A stretch of DNA of 43,759 nt from Candidatus Margulisiibacteriota bacterium (lineage in GTDB: Bacteria; Margulisbacteria; Marinamargulisbacteria; SXXA01; SICP01), in contig SICP01000012.1 of NCBI GenBank assembly GCA_009691415.1, forward strand, positions 1 to 43,759, given 5' to 3'. The position numbers and the translations under genes were made by a program. Positions 26,789 through 37,300 of the stretch are shown here, piece after piece. How positions within the stretch are numbered: the first letter of the stretch is position 1; every line of letters starts with the position of its first letter. A model generated the notes under the pieces. It worked only from the letters and a program-made list of their open reading frames with translations. It was not told the origin of the DNA and searched no databases.

Positions 26789-27760
26789 CTATTTAAGCTT
26801 CCGGGCCATCTCTTTGGCATAATATGAAATAATTAAGTGAGCCCCAGCGCGTTTCATGGCCAAAAAAGTTTCCTCAAATACAGCCGCTTCATCCAAAAGT
26901 TCTAAGCCAGAAGCCGCCTTCACCATCGCATATTCACCAGACACATGATACGCCACAACCGGCACCAAAAAGCGATCATGAACCGCCCGAATAATATCTA
27001 AATATAACGTAGCCGGTTTCACGATTAGAAAATCAGAACCTTCTTCTACATCTAATTGCGCTTCTAAAAGGGCCTCACGAGATTGAGAGGGTGCCATTTG
27101 GTGATGCTTGCGATCCCCAGAAAATTGCCCAGATCCAGCAGCTTCACGAAACGGACCATACAATGCAGACGCATATTTCGCCGCATAAGACATAATCGAC
27201 ACCTGCTGATACCCCGCCTGATCCAACGCCCGACGAATCACCCGAACCATGCCATCCATCATGCCAGAAGGCGCCACAACATCGGCCCCCGCTTTCGCAT
27301 AACTCACCGCTATTCGGGCCAATCTCGACAAGGTGTCATCATTATCCAAAGCGCCGTCTTTCAAAACCCCACAATGCCCATGATCCGTATACTCACACAA
27401 ACAACAATCAGCAATCACCACCAAATCAGGAAACTGCGTCTTAATCATGCCAATAGCCAATTGAATAACCCCATTAGGATTATCTGCCTCAGATCCTAAG
27501 CTATCTTTTTTCTCAGGAATACCAAACAAAAGCACAGCCTTGATCCCACTCTCAACACAATCGCGTATTTCATCCAACAAAGACGTAAACGACTGCTGAT
27601 AAATCCCCGACAAAGACTTAATCGCCCTCGGGGAAGACAGTGCCTCATTTACAAAAATCGGCATCACAAAATTATTTGCATGCAACCGCGTCTCAGCCAC
27701 AAGATCTCTCAAAGAACCTGTACGCCGCAACCGCTGTAAACGATGATCTGGAAAAGCCAT
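26789..27760 (-). CDS. hemB: Delta-aminolevulinic acid dehydratase (porphobilinogen synthase)
   Basis: Condenses two 5-aminolevulinate molecules to porphobilinogen in the haem pathway. 323 residues. Recognised by RLRRTGSLRDLVAET, VMPIFVNE, SGIYQQSFTSLL, the zinc-type cysteine cluster ADCCLCEYTDHGHCGV, the first active-site lysine in SYAAKYASALYGPFREAAGS, and the Schiff-base lysine in FLIVKPATLYLDII. The three clustered Cys indicate the Zn-dependent form. It lies upstream of gyrB on the same strand, with about 100 bases between; hemL of the same pathway is at 8574-9845. Confidence 0.95.
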   Translation of the reverse strand: MAFPDHRLQRLRRTGSLRDLVAETRLHANNFVMPIFVNEALSSPRAIKSLSGIYQQSFTSLLDEIRDCVESGIKAVLLFGIPEKKDSLGSEADNPNGVIQLAIGMIKTQFPDLVVIADCCLCEYTDHGHCGVLKDGALDNDDTLSRLARIAVSYAKAGADVVAPSGMMDGMVRVIRRALDQAGYQQVSIMSYAAKYASALYGPFREAAGSGQFSGDRKHHQMAPSQSREALLEAQLDVEEGSDFLIVKPATLYLDIIRAVHDRFLVPVVAYHVSGEYAMVKAASGLELLDEAAVFEETFLAMKRAGAHLIISYYAKEMARKLK

Positions 27761-27813
27761 GATCTAACTATCTTAATTAGGGGCGGGTTTGTCAACTGCC
27801 TCACTTATGTTAC

Positions 27814-28143
27814 TTAAGAATGGATCAAAGTCTTTTTTCTAATCGAAGGTCCACTTTGTATGGATAACTTAAATCCCAATGTCCCTAGAACCTTTGTTAG
27901 TGTTCCAAGTGTTGGGTTTCCAGATGCAGATAATGTCCGATAAAGCTGAGGTCGATTTAAGTGGGTTTGTTTAGAGAGCCAATCCATTCCTCCCTTGGCA
28001 TCTACAAGTGTTCTGAGCGCCAATAAAAAAGCTTCTCTATTTTGATCCTCTTGATAATCCTCAAGCGCTGCCTCCAAATAGGCTTTGGCTTCTTTTGGGT
28101 TGTTTTTTAGTCTTTCGGTTAATACATCGCGCCATTTTCTCAT
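27814..28143 (-). CDS. Antitoxin with helix-turn-helix, HigA/addiction-module type
   Basis: 109 residues. The N-terminus, KNNPKEAKAYLEAALEDYQE, and the HTH part, GGMDWLSKQTHLNRPQLYRTL followed by NPTLGTLTKVLGTLGFKLSI, match the antidote protein family paired with Gp49/HigB-type toxins. It neutralises the toxin and probably represses the operon through the palindrome at 28478-28497. It overlaps the toxin gene by 4 bp and comes second, the toxin-first order usual for HigBA-like modules. Confidence 0.88.
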   Translation of the reverse strand: MRKWRDVLTERLKNNPKEAKAYLEAALEDYQEDQNREAFLLALRTLVDAKGGMDWLSKQTHLNRPQLYRTLSASGNPTLGTLTKVLGTLGFKLSIQSGPSIRKKTLIHS

Positions 28144-28463
28144 TTTAAATTCTCCGTAAACGCCTTCCAGTAAAGACGAGCCGTTTTAATATCTTTTACT
28201 TGTGAACTTTTATCGCCACCACATAGTAATATAACCACCTGATTGCCTTTCATCCCAAAATATATTCTGTAGCCTGGCCCAAAGAAAAATCGGAGTTCAA
28301 GTAATCCGTCTCCCAATGATTTTGAATCTCCGAAATTACCCTTTTCGATACGATCAATTCGAGACATAATTCGAGCTCTATCTTGAATGCTTTTGACGGA
28401 ATCTAAGAAATTAATAAATGGTTCTTTTTTATCATAAATTTGATAAATAATAACTTCTATCAC
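28140..28463 (-). CDS. Toxin of the RelE/HigB (Gp49-like) family
   Basis: 107 residues from a GTG at 28463. The sequence has the RelE-type pattern: FINFLDSVKSIQDRARIMSR, IEKGNFGDSKSLGDGLLELR and FFFGPGYRIYFGMKGNQVVI, ending LLCGGDKSSQVKDIKTA. Members are usually mRNA interferases acting at the ribosome. The Arg and Tyr residues in LRFFFGPGYRIYF are in the expected active region. First gene of a two-gene toxin-antitoxin operon with its own promoter and palindrome upstream. Confidence 0.88.
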   Translation of the reverse strand: MIEVIIYQIYDKKEPFINFLDSVKSIQDRARIMSRIDRIEKGNFGDSKSLGDGLLELRFFFGPGYRIYFGMKGNQVVILLCGGDKSSQVKDIKTARLYWKAFTENLK

Positions 28464-28474
28464 ACTATACCCTT

Positions 28475-28503
28475 ATTATGTTGTTTTTAAACAACATTTA
28501 CAA
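28475..28503 (-). promoter_or_regulatory. Toxin-antitoxin promoter with operator palindrome
   Basis: On the minus strand, -35 TTGTAA (28498-28503), a 17-base spacer and -10 CATAAT (28475-28480). The palindrome with arms ATGTTGTTT and AAACAACAT around TT (28478-28497) fills the spacer and touches the -10 box. Antitoxin binding here would block RNA polymerase, as in other autoregulated modules. Confidence 0.6.
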
Positions 28504-28586
28504 GTTTTATTTTGAATTACTATCAATTGTAATTTTTTGAACTTTAACATACGAAAACTTTTTTTAAAAAATAAAAGAATTAACGG

Positions 28587-28592
28587 TATAAT
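28587..28592 (+). promoter_or_regulatory. Probable -10 box for the rhodanese gene
   Basis: A consensus TATAAT lies 32 bases upstream of the rhodanese ATG at 28624. No good -35 is seen at the expected distance; the upstream stretch is A/T-rich and may act as an UP-type element. Shine-Dalgarno AAGGAG (28611-28616) follows. Confidence 0.4.
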
Positions 28593-28623
28593 AAAAAATA
28601 GCGAGATAAAAAGGAGATGCTAC

Positions 28624-29103
28624 ATGCCAAATCAAATCATAATAGACGTTCGTGAGCGCGATGAATATGCCAAAGAATATGTGGAAGGATCGATCAATAT
28701 ACCCTTGTCACAATTACAACAGATTGCATCTTTGAGCTCACTTTTGGCAGATAAAACAATTTTGCTGATGTGTCAGTCTGGGAAGAGGGCGAGTATGGCA
28801 AAAGATCGTTTGTCAGGCGAGTCGATTTCATGTGAAGTGATTGCGGGGGGGATGTCTGCTTGGAAGGCGGAGGGTAAGCCTGTTTTTTCGGTGAAGCGCA
28901 GAGTAACTATTTCCATTTTTAGACAAGTACAAATTATTGTGGGTGGTTTGGTGGCCTTGTTTTCATTTTTGGCCTATGGGGTTTCGGTTCAATTCTCGCT
29001 AGTGGCAGGTGTATTAGGAACGACTTTATGTGTTGCGGGTATTTTTGGGTTTTGTATGTTGGCAGAAGTATTGGCTAAAATGCCTTGGAATAAGACTTTG
29101 TGA
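28624..29103 (+). CDS. Rhodanese domain with C-terminal DUF2892-type membrane hairpin
   Basis: 159 residues from the ATG at 28624, with AAGGAG 7 bases upstream. Earlier in-frame starts lack such a site. Residues 1-90 are a single rhodanese domain: IIDVRERDEYAKEYVEGSIN and the catalytic loop LMCQSGKRASMA with Cys50. Residues of about 100-155 hold two hydrophobic helices (IIVGGLVALFSFLAYGV and LVAGVLGTTLCVAGIFGF) ending AKMPWNK, typical of DUF2892 inner-membrane hairpins. Known relatives handle sulfane sulfur at the membrane. It overlaps the next gene by 4 bp (GTGA). Confidence 0.88.
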   Translation: MPNQIIIDVRERDEYAKEYVEGSINIPLSQLQQIASLSSLLADKTILLMCQSGKRASMAKDRLSGESISCEVIAGGMSAWKAEGKPVFSVKRRVTISIFRQVQIIVGGLVALFSFLAYGVSVQFSLVAGVLGTTLCVAGIFGFCMLAEVLAKMPWNKTL

Positions 29104-29864
29104 GTTTTATAAAAAGAATAGCAGTAAGTGTTGGGTGTCTAGCTCTGGGAATAGCTTTTTTCTCTGAGCTAAGCGCTTATGAGGTAGGTGCCTGGGAAAC
29201 CAATAGTCGATTTGCGACATTTGGACCAACAGAAAATCGTATTATTTCACCGAGTAATACCTATTTTGAATTAAAATCTTCTCAAGATATCCAACTAAAT
29301 TTTGGCCTTGGATTCAAACCAATTTCAGGATACAACTTTTTCGTCGAGACCAAAAAGGCGATTAGCAAAAGATGGGAAGTGCTCATAAACTATACGAGCA
29401 ATCCCGGCAACAAATCAAAAAATATTTATGGGAAAAATATCTATGGTTTAGGTCTTCAGGGGCAGCTATTCTGGGATCCAGAAAATCTAGTAGGACTAAA
29501 AGGTCGATTTATGTTGAATGACCTCATATTTGAAAATAGCAGATCGGTTATGGAAGTTCGTGCCAATGTATTGATTAGTAAACAAGTAGGACGAACCTTA
29601 TTTTTTACCGGCATCCGAACGCCCATCGCACAGATGAAGTCAAGTTCGGATTTTGATGTGGAAGGAGAAGGCCTCTCTCCATTAGCCTATGTAGGCGTTG
29701 AGCAAAAAATCAATGAATGGTTCTGCCTATCCGGGCTTTATTATAAAAATATTTTCTCGGCAGGAATAACGGTACTGATCCCTGGATTTTCGCTACCTGT
29801 GCGTTTAGCGCGGGACGGAGGTGACTGGATGATTCTAAGTGGACATCCTTATTGGGATTATTAA
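29100..29864 (+). CDS. Predicted outer-membrane beta-barrel protein
   Basis: 254 residues with a GTG start overlapping the rhodanese stop. The signal peptide is about residues 1-26 (IAVSVGCLALGIAFFSELSA). The rest alternates polar and hydrophobic residues in about ten short stretches, for example YFELKSSQDIQLNFGLGF, WEVLINYTS and ENLVGLKGRFML. The last strands end in aromatic residues (GHPYWDY). This fits a small transmembrane or periplasm-facing beta-barrel, but no family is recognised. Its tie to the rhodanese gene is positional only. Confidence 0.65.
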   Translation: MSFIKRIAVSVGCLALGIAFFSELSAYEVGAWETNSRFATFGPTENRIISPSNTYFELKSSQDIQLNFGLGFKPISGYNFFVETKKAISKRWEVLINYTSNPGNKSKNIYGKNIYGLGLQGQLFWDPENLVGLKGRFMLNDLIFENSRSVMEVRANVLISKQVGRTLFFTGIRTPIAQMKSSSDFDVEGEGLSPLAYVGVEQKINEWFCLSGLYYKNIFSAGITVLIPGFSLPVRLARDGGDWMILSGHPYWDY

Positions 29865-29874
29865 GTAAAATGAC

Positions 29875-31437
29875 ATGATATATCAAGCCGTAAGCTACAA
29901 ATACATTGCAATAAACAGCCGTGATCTTGTACCGCTGTCATCCAATAAAATTCAAGAGTTGCAAGTAAAAATTAAACAAACATTTGAATCGATGACAGCC
30001 GTCAATCAACAGAGTTTTGTTGAAAAGCTGATTGAAGAGTCTTTGAATGAAAATAAACCGATTCTGATATTAGATGAGCGTTTTACACGTGTACTTCTGT
30101 CATTTATTTTTTTACGACAAACAGAATTGGCTTTTCCAAAATCTGGAGAACTTAATGATATTAAATCATTTATGGCACATCATTGTTCTGGCGTAGATTT
30201 AATTATGTTGTTTAAAGTCTCCTTATCTCAACCCATGTCTTTGACCATGGTTGAGCAACTCAGAGTGCGATTAGAACTTCCTCCAGAACTAGATGATTAC
30301 GTGAATATTTCGATCAAAGCGGGCAAAGTAGTCTGGCAATTCTTTGATCATCAAGCACAAAAATTCTATGCCCCCCTAAAAGGACAAAACAAGCAGCAAA
30401 TCCTTCAGGAGGTTTCTATTAAAGACAGACTAAAGCCTGAAGAAAGCATGAGGCTAACAATCGAACAATTCGTGAGATTCAAAGAAGCAGGAAAACGTCA
30501 TGGGTCCACCAAAGAAACCCTGCTAAAAACCAGAGTTCTCATGACAAGAATAAGAAGAGACAGAAATGAAAGGAGTGCGAATGGCAACTATGTTCACAAG
30601 GTTGGCGCAGGGGATCCCAATAAAACGAAAGCCTGGGATGTAGATAGTTACTATTCATTAAATATTCACAAGAAAGATACAAAATCATTCTGGCTAGAAC
30701 ACTGCGTCCAGCACGATTATTTAGTGACGAAATATTTTGGACGACTAGAAAAGATTTTAGAAGTTCTTAATACCTTGAATGACACTGAAAATTTCACAGA
30801 CATCGAAAAGGCTAAAGAGATATTTATTGGATTTAAGGCAGAGTTAAAGTGGTTGGGAAAAGAATATCAAAACCAAGATGCTACATTTGCAACTCCATTT
30901 CAAAACCTCAATACTCTCCTAAATAAACCAACGATTTTAGGGGTTATCAAAGCTCTAGCAGAAAGACAACATATAACACAAAAAGCCGTAGAAGAACTGA
31001 TGGGAACATTTCAAGCAGCAGCTCTCTTTCAAACTCTTCAAGACGACCTTGCAAGTACCAGAGAAGAAATAGAAGAAGCAAAACAAAATATTGCAGATCA
31101 CGATAAAGGCCAAGCGTTTACGATAGCACTTCCATTTCAAGCAGATGTGTCTGTAACGGCGGGGGCTAGCACCATTCATAAAGATCATAGCCTGTCTAAG
31201 GCGCTCTACACAGAAATTAATGGCTTTTTTACGGCTCTTACAGAAACAACTAATACACTTTCAATGAAAACCGAATCTGTACAAGACAGCATCCAAAAAG
31301 ACATTGCTGCAATAGGAGCATTTCGATATCTTTATAGACAAACTGTAAAGCGGTATGGGTTAGAAACGGGTGAAGCAATTCAGCAGTTAGATGCATCATT
31401 TTTAGGCTATCTTAAAAGCTGGGCTCAAGGTGTGTAG
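29875..31437 (+). CDS. Unknown 520-residue protein
   Basis: Not recognised. 520 residues, no signal peptide or membrane helix. The first ~180 residues are mixed alpha/beta (KPILILDERFTRVLLSFIFL). From about 190 the protein is mostly helical and charged, with likely coiled-coil stretches around 375-405 (LQDDLASTREEIEEAKQNIA) and in the last 100 residues. The basic segment KTRVLMTRIRRDRNERSANG is notable. It starts 10 bases after the barrel gene and may share its transcript. Its 3' end overlaps the convergent ABC transporter gene by 26 bp. Confidence 0.6.
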   Translation: MIYQAVSYKYIAINSRDLVPLSSNKIQELQVKIKQTFESMTAVNQQSFVEKLIEESLNENKPILILDERFTRVLLSFIFLRQTELAFPKSGELNDIKSFMAHHCSGVDLIMLFKVSLSQPMSLTMVEQLRVRLELPPELDDYVNISIKAGKVVWQFFDHQAQKFYAPLKGQNKQQILQEVSIKDRLKPEESMRLTIEQFVRFKEAGKRHGSTKETLLKTRVLMTRIRRDRNERSANGNYVHKVGAGDPNKTKAWDVDSYYSLNIHKKDTKSFWLEHCVQHDYLVTKYFGRLEKILEVLNTLNDTENFTDIEKAKEIFIGFKAELKWLGKEYQNQDATFATPFQNLNTLLNKPTILGVIKALAERQHITQKAVEELMGTFQAAALFQTLQDDLASTREEIEEAKQNIADHDKGQAFTIALPFQADVSVTAGASTIHKDHSLSKALYTEINGFFTALTETTNTLSMKTESVQDSIQKDIAAIGAFRYLYRQTVKRYGLETGEAIQQLDASFLGYLKSWAQGV

Positions 31438-33208
31438 GCCTTTGATTATTAGTTTCTGGTAAAAAGCCGTGGGACTGTAGTTTCCATAAAGTCTGATAGT
31501 GGCCCTGTGTGGCAAGAAGGTCTTCGTGAGTCCCGTCTTGTACTATTTTTCCGTGATCAAAAACCAACAGCCTATCCATTTGTGACAACGTAGAAAGTCT
31601 GTGGGCTATGACGAGGGTTGTTTTGTTTTTCATGAGATGGTGCAGGCTTTCCTGGATTTGGGCTTCTGTAACCGAATCTAGAGAGGAAGTGGCTTCATCA
31701 AGAATTAAAATAGGTGCGTTTTTTAAGAGGGCTCTGGCGATAGAAATGCGTTGACGCTGACCCCCAGAAAGTTTGATGCCGCGTTCGCCGACCAAGGCTG
31801 CGTAGCCCTCGGGTATTGCTTGTATAAAGTCGTGGCAATGGGCTTGCTTTGAGGCTAAAATTACCTCGTCATCTGTGGCCTCTAATCGACCATATCGTAT
31901 ATTTTCCATTAAGCTACGATGAAAGAGAGAGGTGTCTTGAGGAATCATGGAAATGGCATTGTGTAATGACGTTTGTGTAACTGTAGAAATATCTTGAGTA
32001 TCAACGACAATTTTTCCTGATTCCAACTCAAAAAATCGAAGAATTAAATTAACAAACGTTGTTTTTCCAGAGCCGGAAAATCCTACCAGGCCCACTTTTG
32101 TGCCTCCTGGAATATAAACAGATAGGTTGTCAAAAATAAGGGGCTTGTTATATCGAAACGTAACCGCATCAAATGTAATCGTACCAAGAGTAGGGTGTAA
32201 CGGTGTTGCCATGGGGAGATCTTTAATATCATGGTCTTGCGTGACGATACTGAGTGCCTGTTTGCAGGTGCCTATTTCTTGTGAAAAACGTACAAATTGG
32301 TTGGTGACGTACCAGAGCATATCAACAATTCGTGCGATTAAAGTCAAAATAAGGACAAAATCTCCGACGGTAATGAGAGACTTAGAGCGTGCCCACAGTA
32401 AGGCCCAAATCATCACGCCGACCATCACTGTGACACTCAACATCAACACAGTTCTTACGAGAATTATATGCCATTGCATGCGGCGATCTTTAACGATGAT
32501 GTCATTGGTGAAGCCCAATAAGTAGTGATTTTCAAAAGAGTGTCTCGCAAAAAGCCTGACGGTAATCATATTTGAAAGACTATCCACAATTTTGCCGGAT
32601 ACGGTGCTTTTGGCTTCGGAGTAGGCTGTTGCGAGAGGTTGACATTTTTGGGAGAAAATCCAAGAAAACCCCATAAAAATGATTGCCCAAACACCAAAAA
32701 TAAACGCAAATAAAGGGCGTACGCTATACATCGTAATAAGTACCGTAGTAATGCCCAAAACAGGGGCGAAACACGTGTCCATAAACATCTGCAAAATTTC
32801 TGACATACCTCTCACCATATCCATTACTTTATTAGAAAGAGAGCCCGCAAAATTATTTTGAAAGTAGCCATAAGAATGGTTTTCTAAATAAGTAAACAGG
32901 GCATGCTGAACATCTCGCTTAAGATTGGGCAAAAAGTGCAAAAGAAGAAAATCGTAAAATCTAAAGGTCATACCAAGCGCAAGAGAAAGGCCGATGTACC
33001 CCAATGCAGGCCATTTTACGATGTTAAAAAATTCGGAAGAGTCGCCATGAAAACTGCTCACTCTATCTACAAGTAACTTGAGAGCATAAGGTAGAAGTGA
33101 GACGTGCAGTGACCACAAAACACTCACCAGAAAAAGGCCTGCGACATAGCGTTTGTAGGGCCTCAAAAAATGAAAAAAGAAAGGAGCGATAGTTTTTGGC
33201 AGGTTCAT
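31412..33208 (-). CDS. ABC exporter, fused membrane and ATPase domains
   Basis: 598 residues, a half-transporter of the MsbA/multidrug exporter type that works as a dimer in the inner membrane. Six helices fill about residues 10-310. The nucleotide-binding domain has Walker A GFSGSGKTT (about 376-384), Q-loop MIPQDTSLF, signature LSGGQRQR (about 480-487), Walker B ILILDEATSSLD (about 502-511) and the H-loop in VIAHRLSTL. Substrate cannot be told; lipid, drug or peptide are possible. It stands alone, divergent from thrC. Confidence 0.92.
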   Translation of the reverse strand: MNLPKTIAPFFFHFLRPYKRYVAGLFLVSVLWSLHVSLLPYALKLLVDRVSSFHGDSSEFFNIVKWPALGYIGLSLALGMTFRFYDFLLLHFLPNLKRDVQHALFTYLENHSYGYFQNNFAGSLSNKVMDMVRGMSEILQMFMDTCFAPVLGITTVLITMYSVRPLFAFIFGVWAIIFMGFSWIFSQKCQPLATAYSEAKSTVSGKIVDSLSNMITVRLFARHSFENHYLLGFTNDIIVKDRRMQWHIILVRTVLMLSVTVMVGVMIWALLWARSKSLITVGDFVLILTLIARIVDMLWYVTNQFVRFSQEIGTCKQALSIVTQDHDIKDLPMATPLHPTLGTITFDAVTFRYNKPLIFDNLSVYIPGGTKVGLVGFSGSGKTTFVNLILRFFELESGKIVVDTQDISTVTQTSLHNAISMIPQDTSLFHRSLMENIRYGRLEATDDEVILASKQAHCHDFIQAIPEGYAALVGERGIKLSGGQRQRISIARALLKNAPILILDEATSSLDSVTEAQIQESLHHLMKNKTTLVIAHRLSTLSQMDRLLVFDHGKIVQDGTHEDLLATQGHYQTLWKLQSHGFLPETNNQRPTHLEPSF

Positions 33209-33254
33209 ATTGATTACAGAATACTATCTTAGACCATTATCGTCCCCCTACGAA

Positions 33255-33266
33255 TTATGCTAAGAT
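33255..33266 (+). promoter_or_regulatory. Extended -10 promoter for thrC
   Basis: TATGCTAAGAT places TG one base before a TAAGAT -10 box (33261-33266), 31 bases upstream of the chosen thrC start. The -35 region is weak, as is common for extended -10 promoters. Confidence 0.35.
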
Positions 33267-33297
33267 GAGCCTAAAAAACACCATTAAGGAGATACCC

Positions 33298-34359
33298 ATG
33301 TGGAAAGGGCTCGTCGAAGAATATAAAGCATACTTACCTGTAACAGAAACTACCCCTATTGTGACCCTCAATGAAGGCAATACGCCCCTCATTAAATTAA
33401 AAAGACTTCCTGAGAAATTAGGTATACATGCAGACTGGCATGTGAAATTTGAAGGTCTCAATCCTACCGGATCTTTCAAAGACCGTGGCATGACCATGGC
33501 CATTACTAAAGCAAAAGAAGCTGGATCAAAAGCAGTTATGTGCGCCTCCACGGGCAACACCTCTGCCTCTGCCGCTGCCTACGCCGCGCGCGCGGGCATG
33601 TCTTGCTGTGTGCTTATTCCGGACGGTAAAATTTCACTCGGAAAATTATCCCAAGCCATGATGCATGGCGCCAAAGTACTCCAAATAAAAGGCAATTTTG
33701 ATGACGCGCTTACCCTCGTTAGAACCATTACAAAAACAGCACCCATCACGCTCGTAAATTCTGTTAATCCCTATCGTATCGAAGGCCAAAAAACGGGCGC
33801 GTTTGAAATAGTCGATGCCTTAGGAAACGCCCCTGATTTTCATTTTATACCCGTCGGAAATGCCGGAAATATTACGGCCTACTGGAAAGGGTATACCGAA
33901 TACGCAGCACTTGGAAAATGTACTAAAAAACCCAAAATGATGGGATATCAAGCCGCCGGTTCTGCCCCCATCGTTTTGGGGAAAATTGTTCAAAATCCAC
34001 AGACCATCGCAACCGCAATCCAAATCGGAAACCCCGCGAGTTGGCAAAGTGCTGAAGCCGCAAAGACAGAATCGGGTGGTCTAATCGATAGTGTCACGGA
34101 CGAAGAAATCACAGAAGCACAGCAATTGCTCGCTGCATACGAAGGTGTATTTTGTGAGCCTGCCTCAGCGGCATCGATTGCAGGCGTTATCAAATATCAT
34201 CGGACACATCCGTTTAAAGAAGGCCAAGTGATCGTTTCGGTTTTGACGGGGCATGGCCTAAAAGATCCAAATCGGGCTATCGAAATTTCTGCAAAACCAG
34301 AACTCGTAGACGGCACAGAGCAAGCGGTATTAAACGCATTATCTGCTTATCTTAGATAG
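33298..34359 (+). CDS. thrC: Threonine synthase
   Basis: Converts O-phosphohomoserine to threonine with PLP. 353 residues from the ATG at 33298, chosen because AAGGAG sits 6 bases before it; an upstream ATG at 33265 lacks a site. Motifs: [14 protein letters not shown] lysine K61 in [31 protein letters not shown], and the phosphate-binding glycines in [15 protein letters not shown]-like [16 protein letters not shown]. The compact length fits the bacterial short (class II-like) form. It is first in a likely thrC-tamB-omp85 transcript; the next start is 2 bases after its stop. Confidence 0.95.
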   Translation: MWKGLVEEYKAYLPVTETTPIVTLNEGNTPLIKLKRLPEKLGIHADWHVKFEGLNPTGSFKDRGMTMAITKAKEAGSKAVMCASTGNTSASAAAYAARAGMSCCVLIPDGKISLGKLSQAMMHGAKVLQIKGNFDDALTLVRTITKTAPITLVNSVNPYRIEGQKTGAFEIVDALGNAPDFHFIPVGNAGNITAYWKGYTEYAALGKCTKKPKMMGYQAAGSAPIVLGKIVQNPQTIATAIQIGNPASWQSAEAAKTESGGLIDSVTDEEITEAQQLLAAYEGVFCEPASAASIAGVIKYHRTHPFKEGQVIVSVLTGHGLKDPNRAIEISAKPELVDGTEQAVLNALSAYLR

Positions 34360-34361
34360 AC

Positions 34362-37300
34362 GTGCACAAACTGGGGCTGCTTCTTAAATACATACTAGTA
34401 GTCTCTTTTGGCGTGGTTACCTGTGCGTCTGTTACAGGTTTTTTGGTGTATCAAACCGCTATTCCTCAAGCAATAATTAAGCAAACACTCGAAAAAGAAT
34501 TTACAAAAACATTTGGTTGGAAAGTGACAATTGAGTCTCTATCTGGCAATCTTTTGACCGGTATCTCACTTGATAATATTAAGTTTTCAGACAACCCCAA
34601 ATTCCCACATAGCACCATTCTTACCATCGACCATGCGACTATTTACTACAATCCCATCAAAGCCCTAGCCCAAAAAAAAGGTGATTTCGCTGCCGCAACG
34701 TATTGGGTGCAATTAGAAAATGTGCGACTCAATGCAATACGAGATAAGGCTGATCAGTGGAATATTTTAGAGCTCATTCCAAAAGCACCTCCTGGCGCAA
34801 AAAATAAACCACCGCAACCGCCTACGTTTGTAGGAAAAATTACGGCTAAAAATATGCAAGTATGGTTTACAGATGAGCTAGGGTGGTCTAAAGAAACCCC
34901 ATTAAAAACCCCATTTAGAGACAACATTATTTTTTCTCAGGGCACCATTGATTTTAATAAATTAGATGCGGTCGCTTATAAATTGGTAGGGACATTATTA
35001 AGCAGTAGAAAGCCAACCGTTTTCAAAGGAAACTTCAGTGCATTCGATGGACAATATGTGTTGAATATTCGTTCGGGAATGGGGCTGAATCGGTGGGGAA
35101 ACTATGTCCTTCCCCTCGAGAAATTTTCAATTGAAGACGATACTGTTACTGTCGAAGGAACCGTTAAAAGTAAATTTCCCTTTCCAAAACCAGGCATCAT
35201 TCCTTTTTGGTACAATCTCACGCTCACAAGTCTAGATACCACCTTTAGAATGCCCTTTTTTGAAGAGCCGGTAAAACACATCAAAACCAAAGCCAAATTA
35301 ATGCATGGCATCATACCCAAAGAGGCGTTTTCTATAGGCGTACCCAGTGGAAATACGTCAATGCCATCAGAAGAGATTTGGACACAATTAAAAAAGGCCG
35401 GCATCTTAGATAAAGACGGACAACTGCTGACCTATATTAGTTCTAAACATCCACTGCGTTTATTACCCGATCGGTTACTTCCGTATAAAGAACAAATTAG
35501 AAATATTCTGATTCAGCCCCCCGTTATTTTTAGCTTGCCAGATTTTTCCGCATCGTTTTACGGAGTTCCTATTAAAGGAGATGGCCAGTTTTTTCTAGAT
35601 CGAGGCATCATGTCTATGGCTTTAAAGACAGAGTCATTTGAATTGGCATGTCTAAAAAAAATGTTTGAAGGCATAAAAACCTGGAAACTATCAGGAGCAG
35701 GAAGCACAACATTGACCATCCATGGATCTACCAATGCGCCCATTGTAGAGGGTATTCTTACCGCACCCAATGTCACACTCTATGCGCTAAAACCTACCCA
35801 AGTCCAAAGCAACTATCGATTTGAAAACAAACGACTCACCTATCATCTCTTAAAAGGTAATTTATATGGAGGCATTCTAAACGGACAGGGGGAAATTAAT
35901 TTCAATAATCAGCCTGCAGATTTAGGAATGACACTTACATTATTGGATATGGATACGCAAAAAACATTCTCAAAATCATCAAAAATAATTACGGGGCATC
36001 TTGATCTCACCACACAAATTACAGGTAATGTAGATACATTTACCGCAACAACTTTACTCCATCCAAAATCACTACGCATCATGAATCAAACCATCTCAAA
36101 AGCATTTGCACACTATACGGTGCTTCATAAAAACCAAATTCAAATACATACTGCCTCTATGTATTTAAACGAAAGTACGACCCCGATTACCCTTACTGGA
36201 GCAATACAGGACCTTGAAAAAGTGAAGATACACTATGCAGGACAAGGCACGATTTTCAACAGTCTATTAGATGCCGGAAAAAAACCTGGAGTCTTAGATA
36301 TATCAGGTGATTACGCAGCCCTACTTAATACCAATTTTTGGCAAAATCCAGATCAGGAAAGTCGTACAACAGCAGATATTATTTTGTACAACTATCCACT
36401 CTACGATAAAGCGTATGAACATGTTGATATCGCCGTTAGTTATCAGCCTCATCTAGTTTCAATTAGGAAATTTGTGGCCAAAAATAAAGCCGAAGAAATT
36501 CACCTATCCGGAACCCTTGAAAATAAATTTCCTAAAGATCTGAAGCTTTCTTTGATCTCTGTAGAAATACCAACGCATTCTGCGATACAGCGCTACTTTC
36601 CGGCCGTCATAAAGCCTCTAACAGGATTGATCACAACCGATTTAGAGATTCAAAAAAACAACAAAATAAAGACCCCTACTCTAAATCCTATTGCCTATAA
36701 CATCAAAGGCAGTCTCTCTATTCAAGAAGGTCTACTTCAGAATCAACCCTTCGATCTTATCTCGGCATTATTCAAATGGAATGGAGATAACCTAACAATA
36801 GAAAGTTCCCAATACCACCACCAGAGCTCAGATATTTTGTTAAATGGAACAGTGAATGCAGAAAAACAGCTCGATCTTACTGTAAAAGAGGGAACCACTA
36901 TTGATCTCAAAGATTTTCAAATTTTAATATCACCTTTAGGTAGATTGGCCGGCCAATGGAAAGTGCGCGGAAAAATCAAGGGAGATGTCTCAGATCCAGA
37001 GATGAATGTCTGGATTAAGGGTGAAAATGTCAAAAGTAATGTCTTGGCTCTAGACAAAATTGAGGGACAACTAGAGTGGTCTCAAAATCGTCTTAAATTG
37101 GGTACAGTCAAACTAAAGCACAAAGACAGCGATTATACCTTGTCAGGTATGCTGGATGTATCACCTGTGATGAAAGATAGAACCTTATGGAAACAGATTG
37201 GCTATGACCTAGAATTAACAATTGGAAAATCTAATATCAATGACATTTCCGAATTTTTACAACAGATCAATCAAGAAATTAAAGTACGCTTTTTTCAAAA

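Noticed and set aside
27083-27499. 138-residue frame opposite hemB
   Set aside because: Composition (His/Arg-rich, low complexity) is that of an antisense shadow of hemB.
28464-28469. TATAGT on the minus strand as -10 of the toxin operon
   Set aside because: It lies directly next to the GTG start, so transcription would begin inside the gene; the TTGTAA/CATAAT pair fits better.
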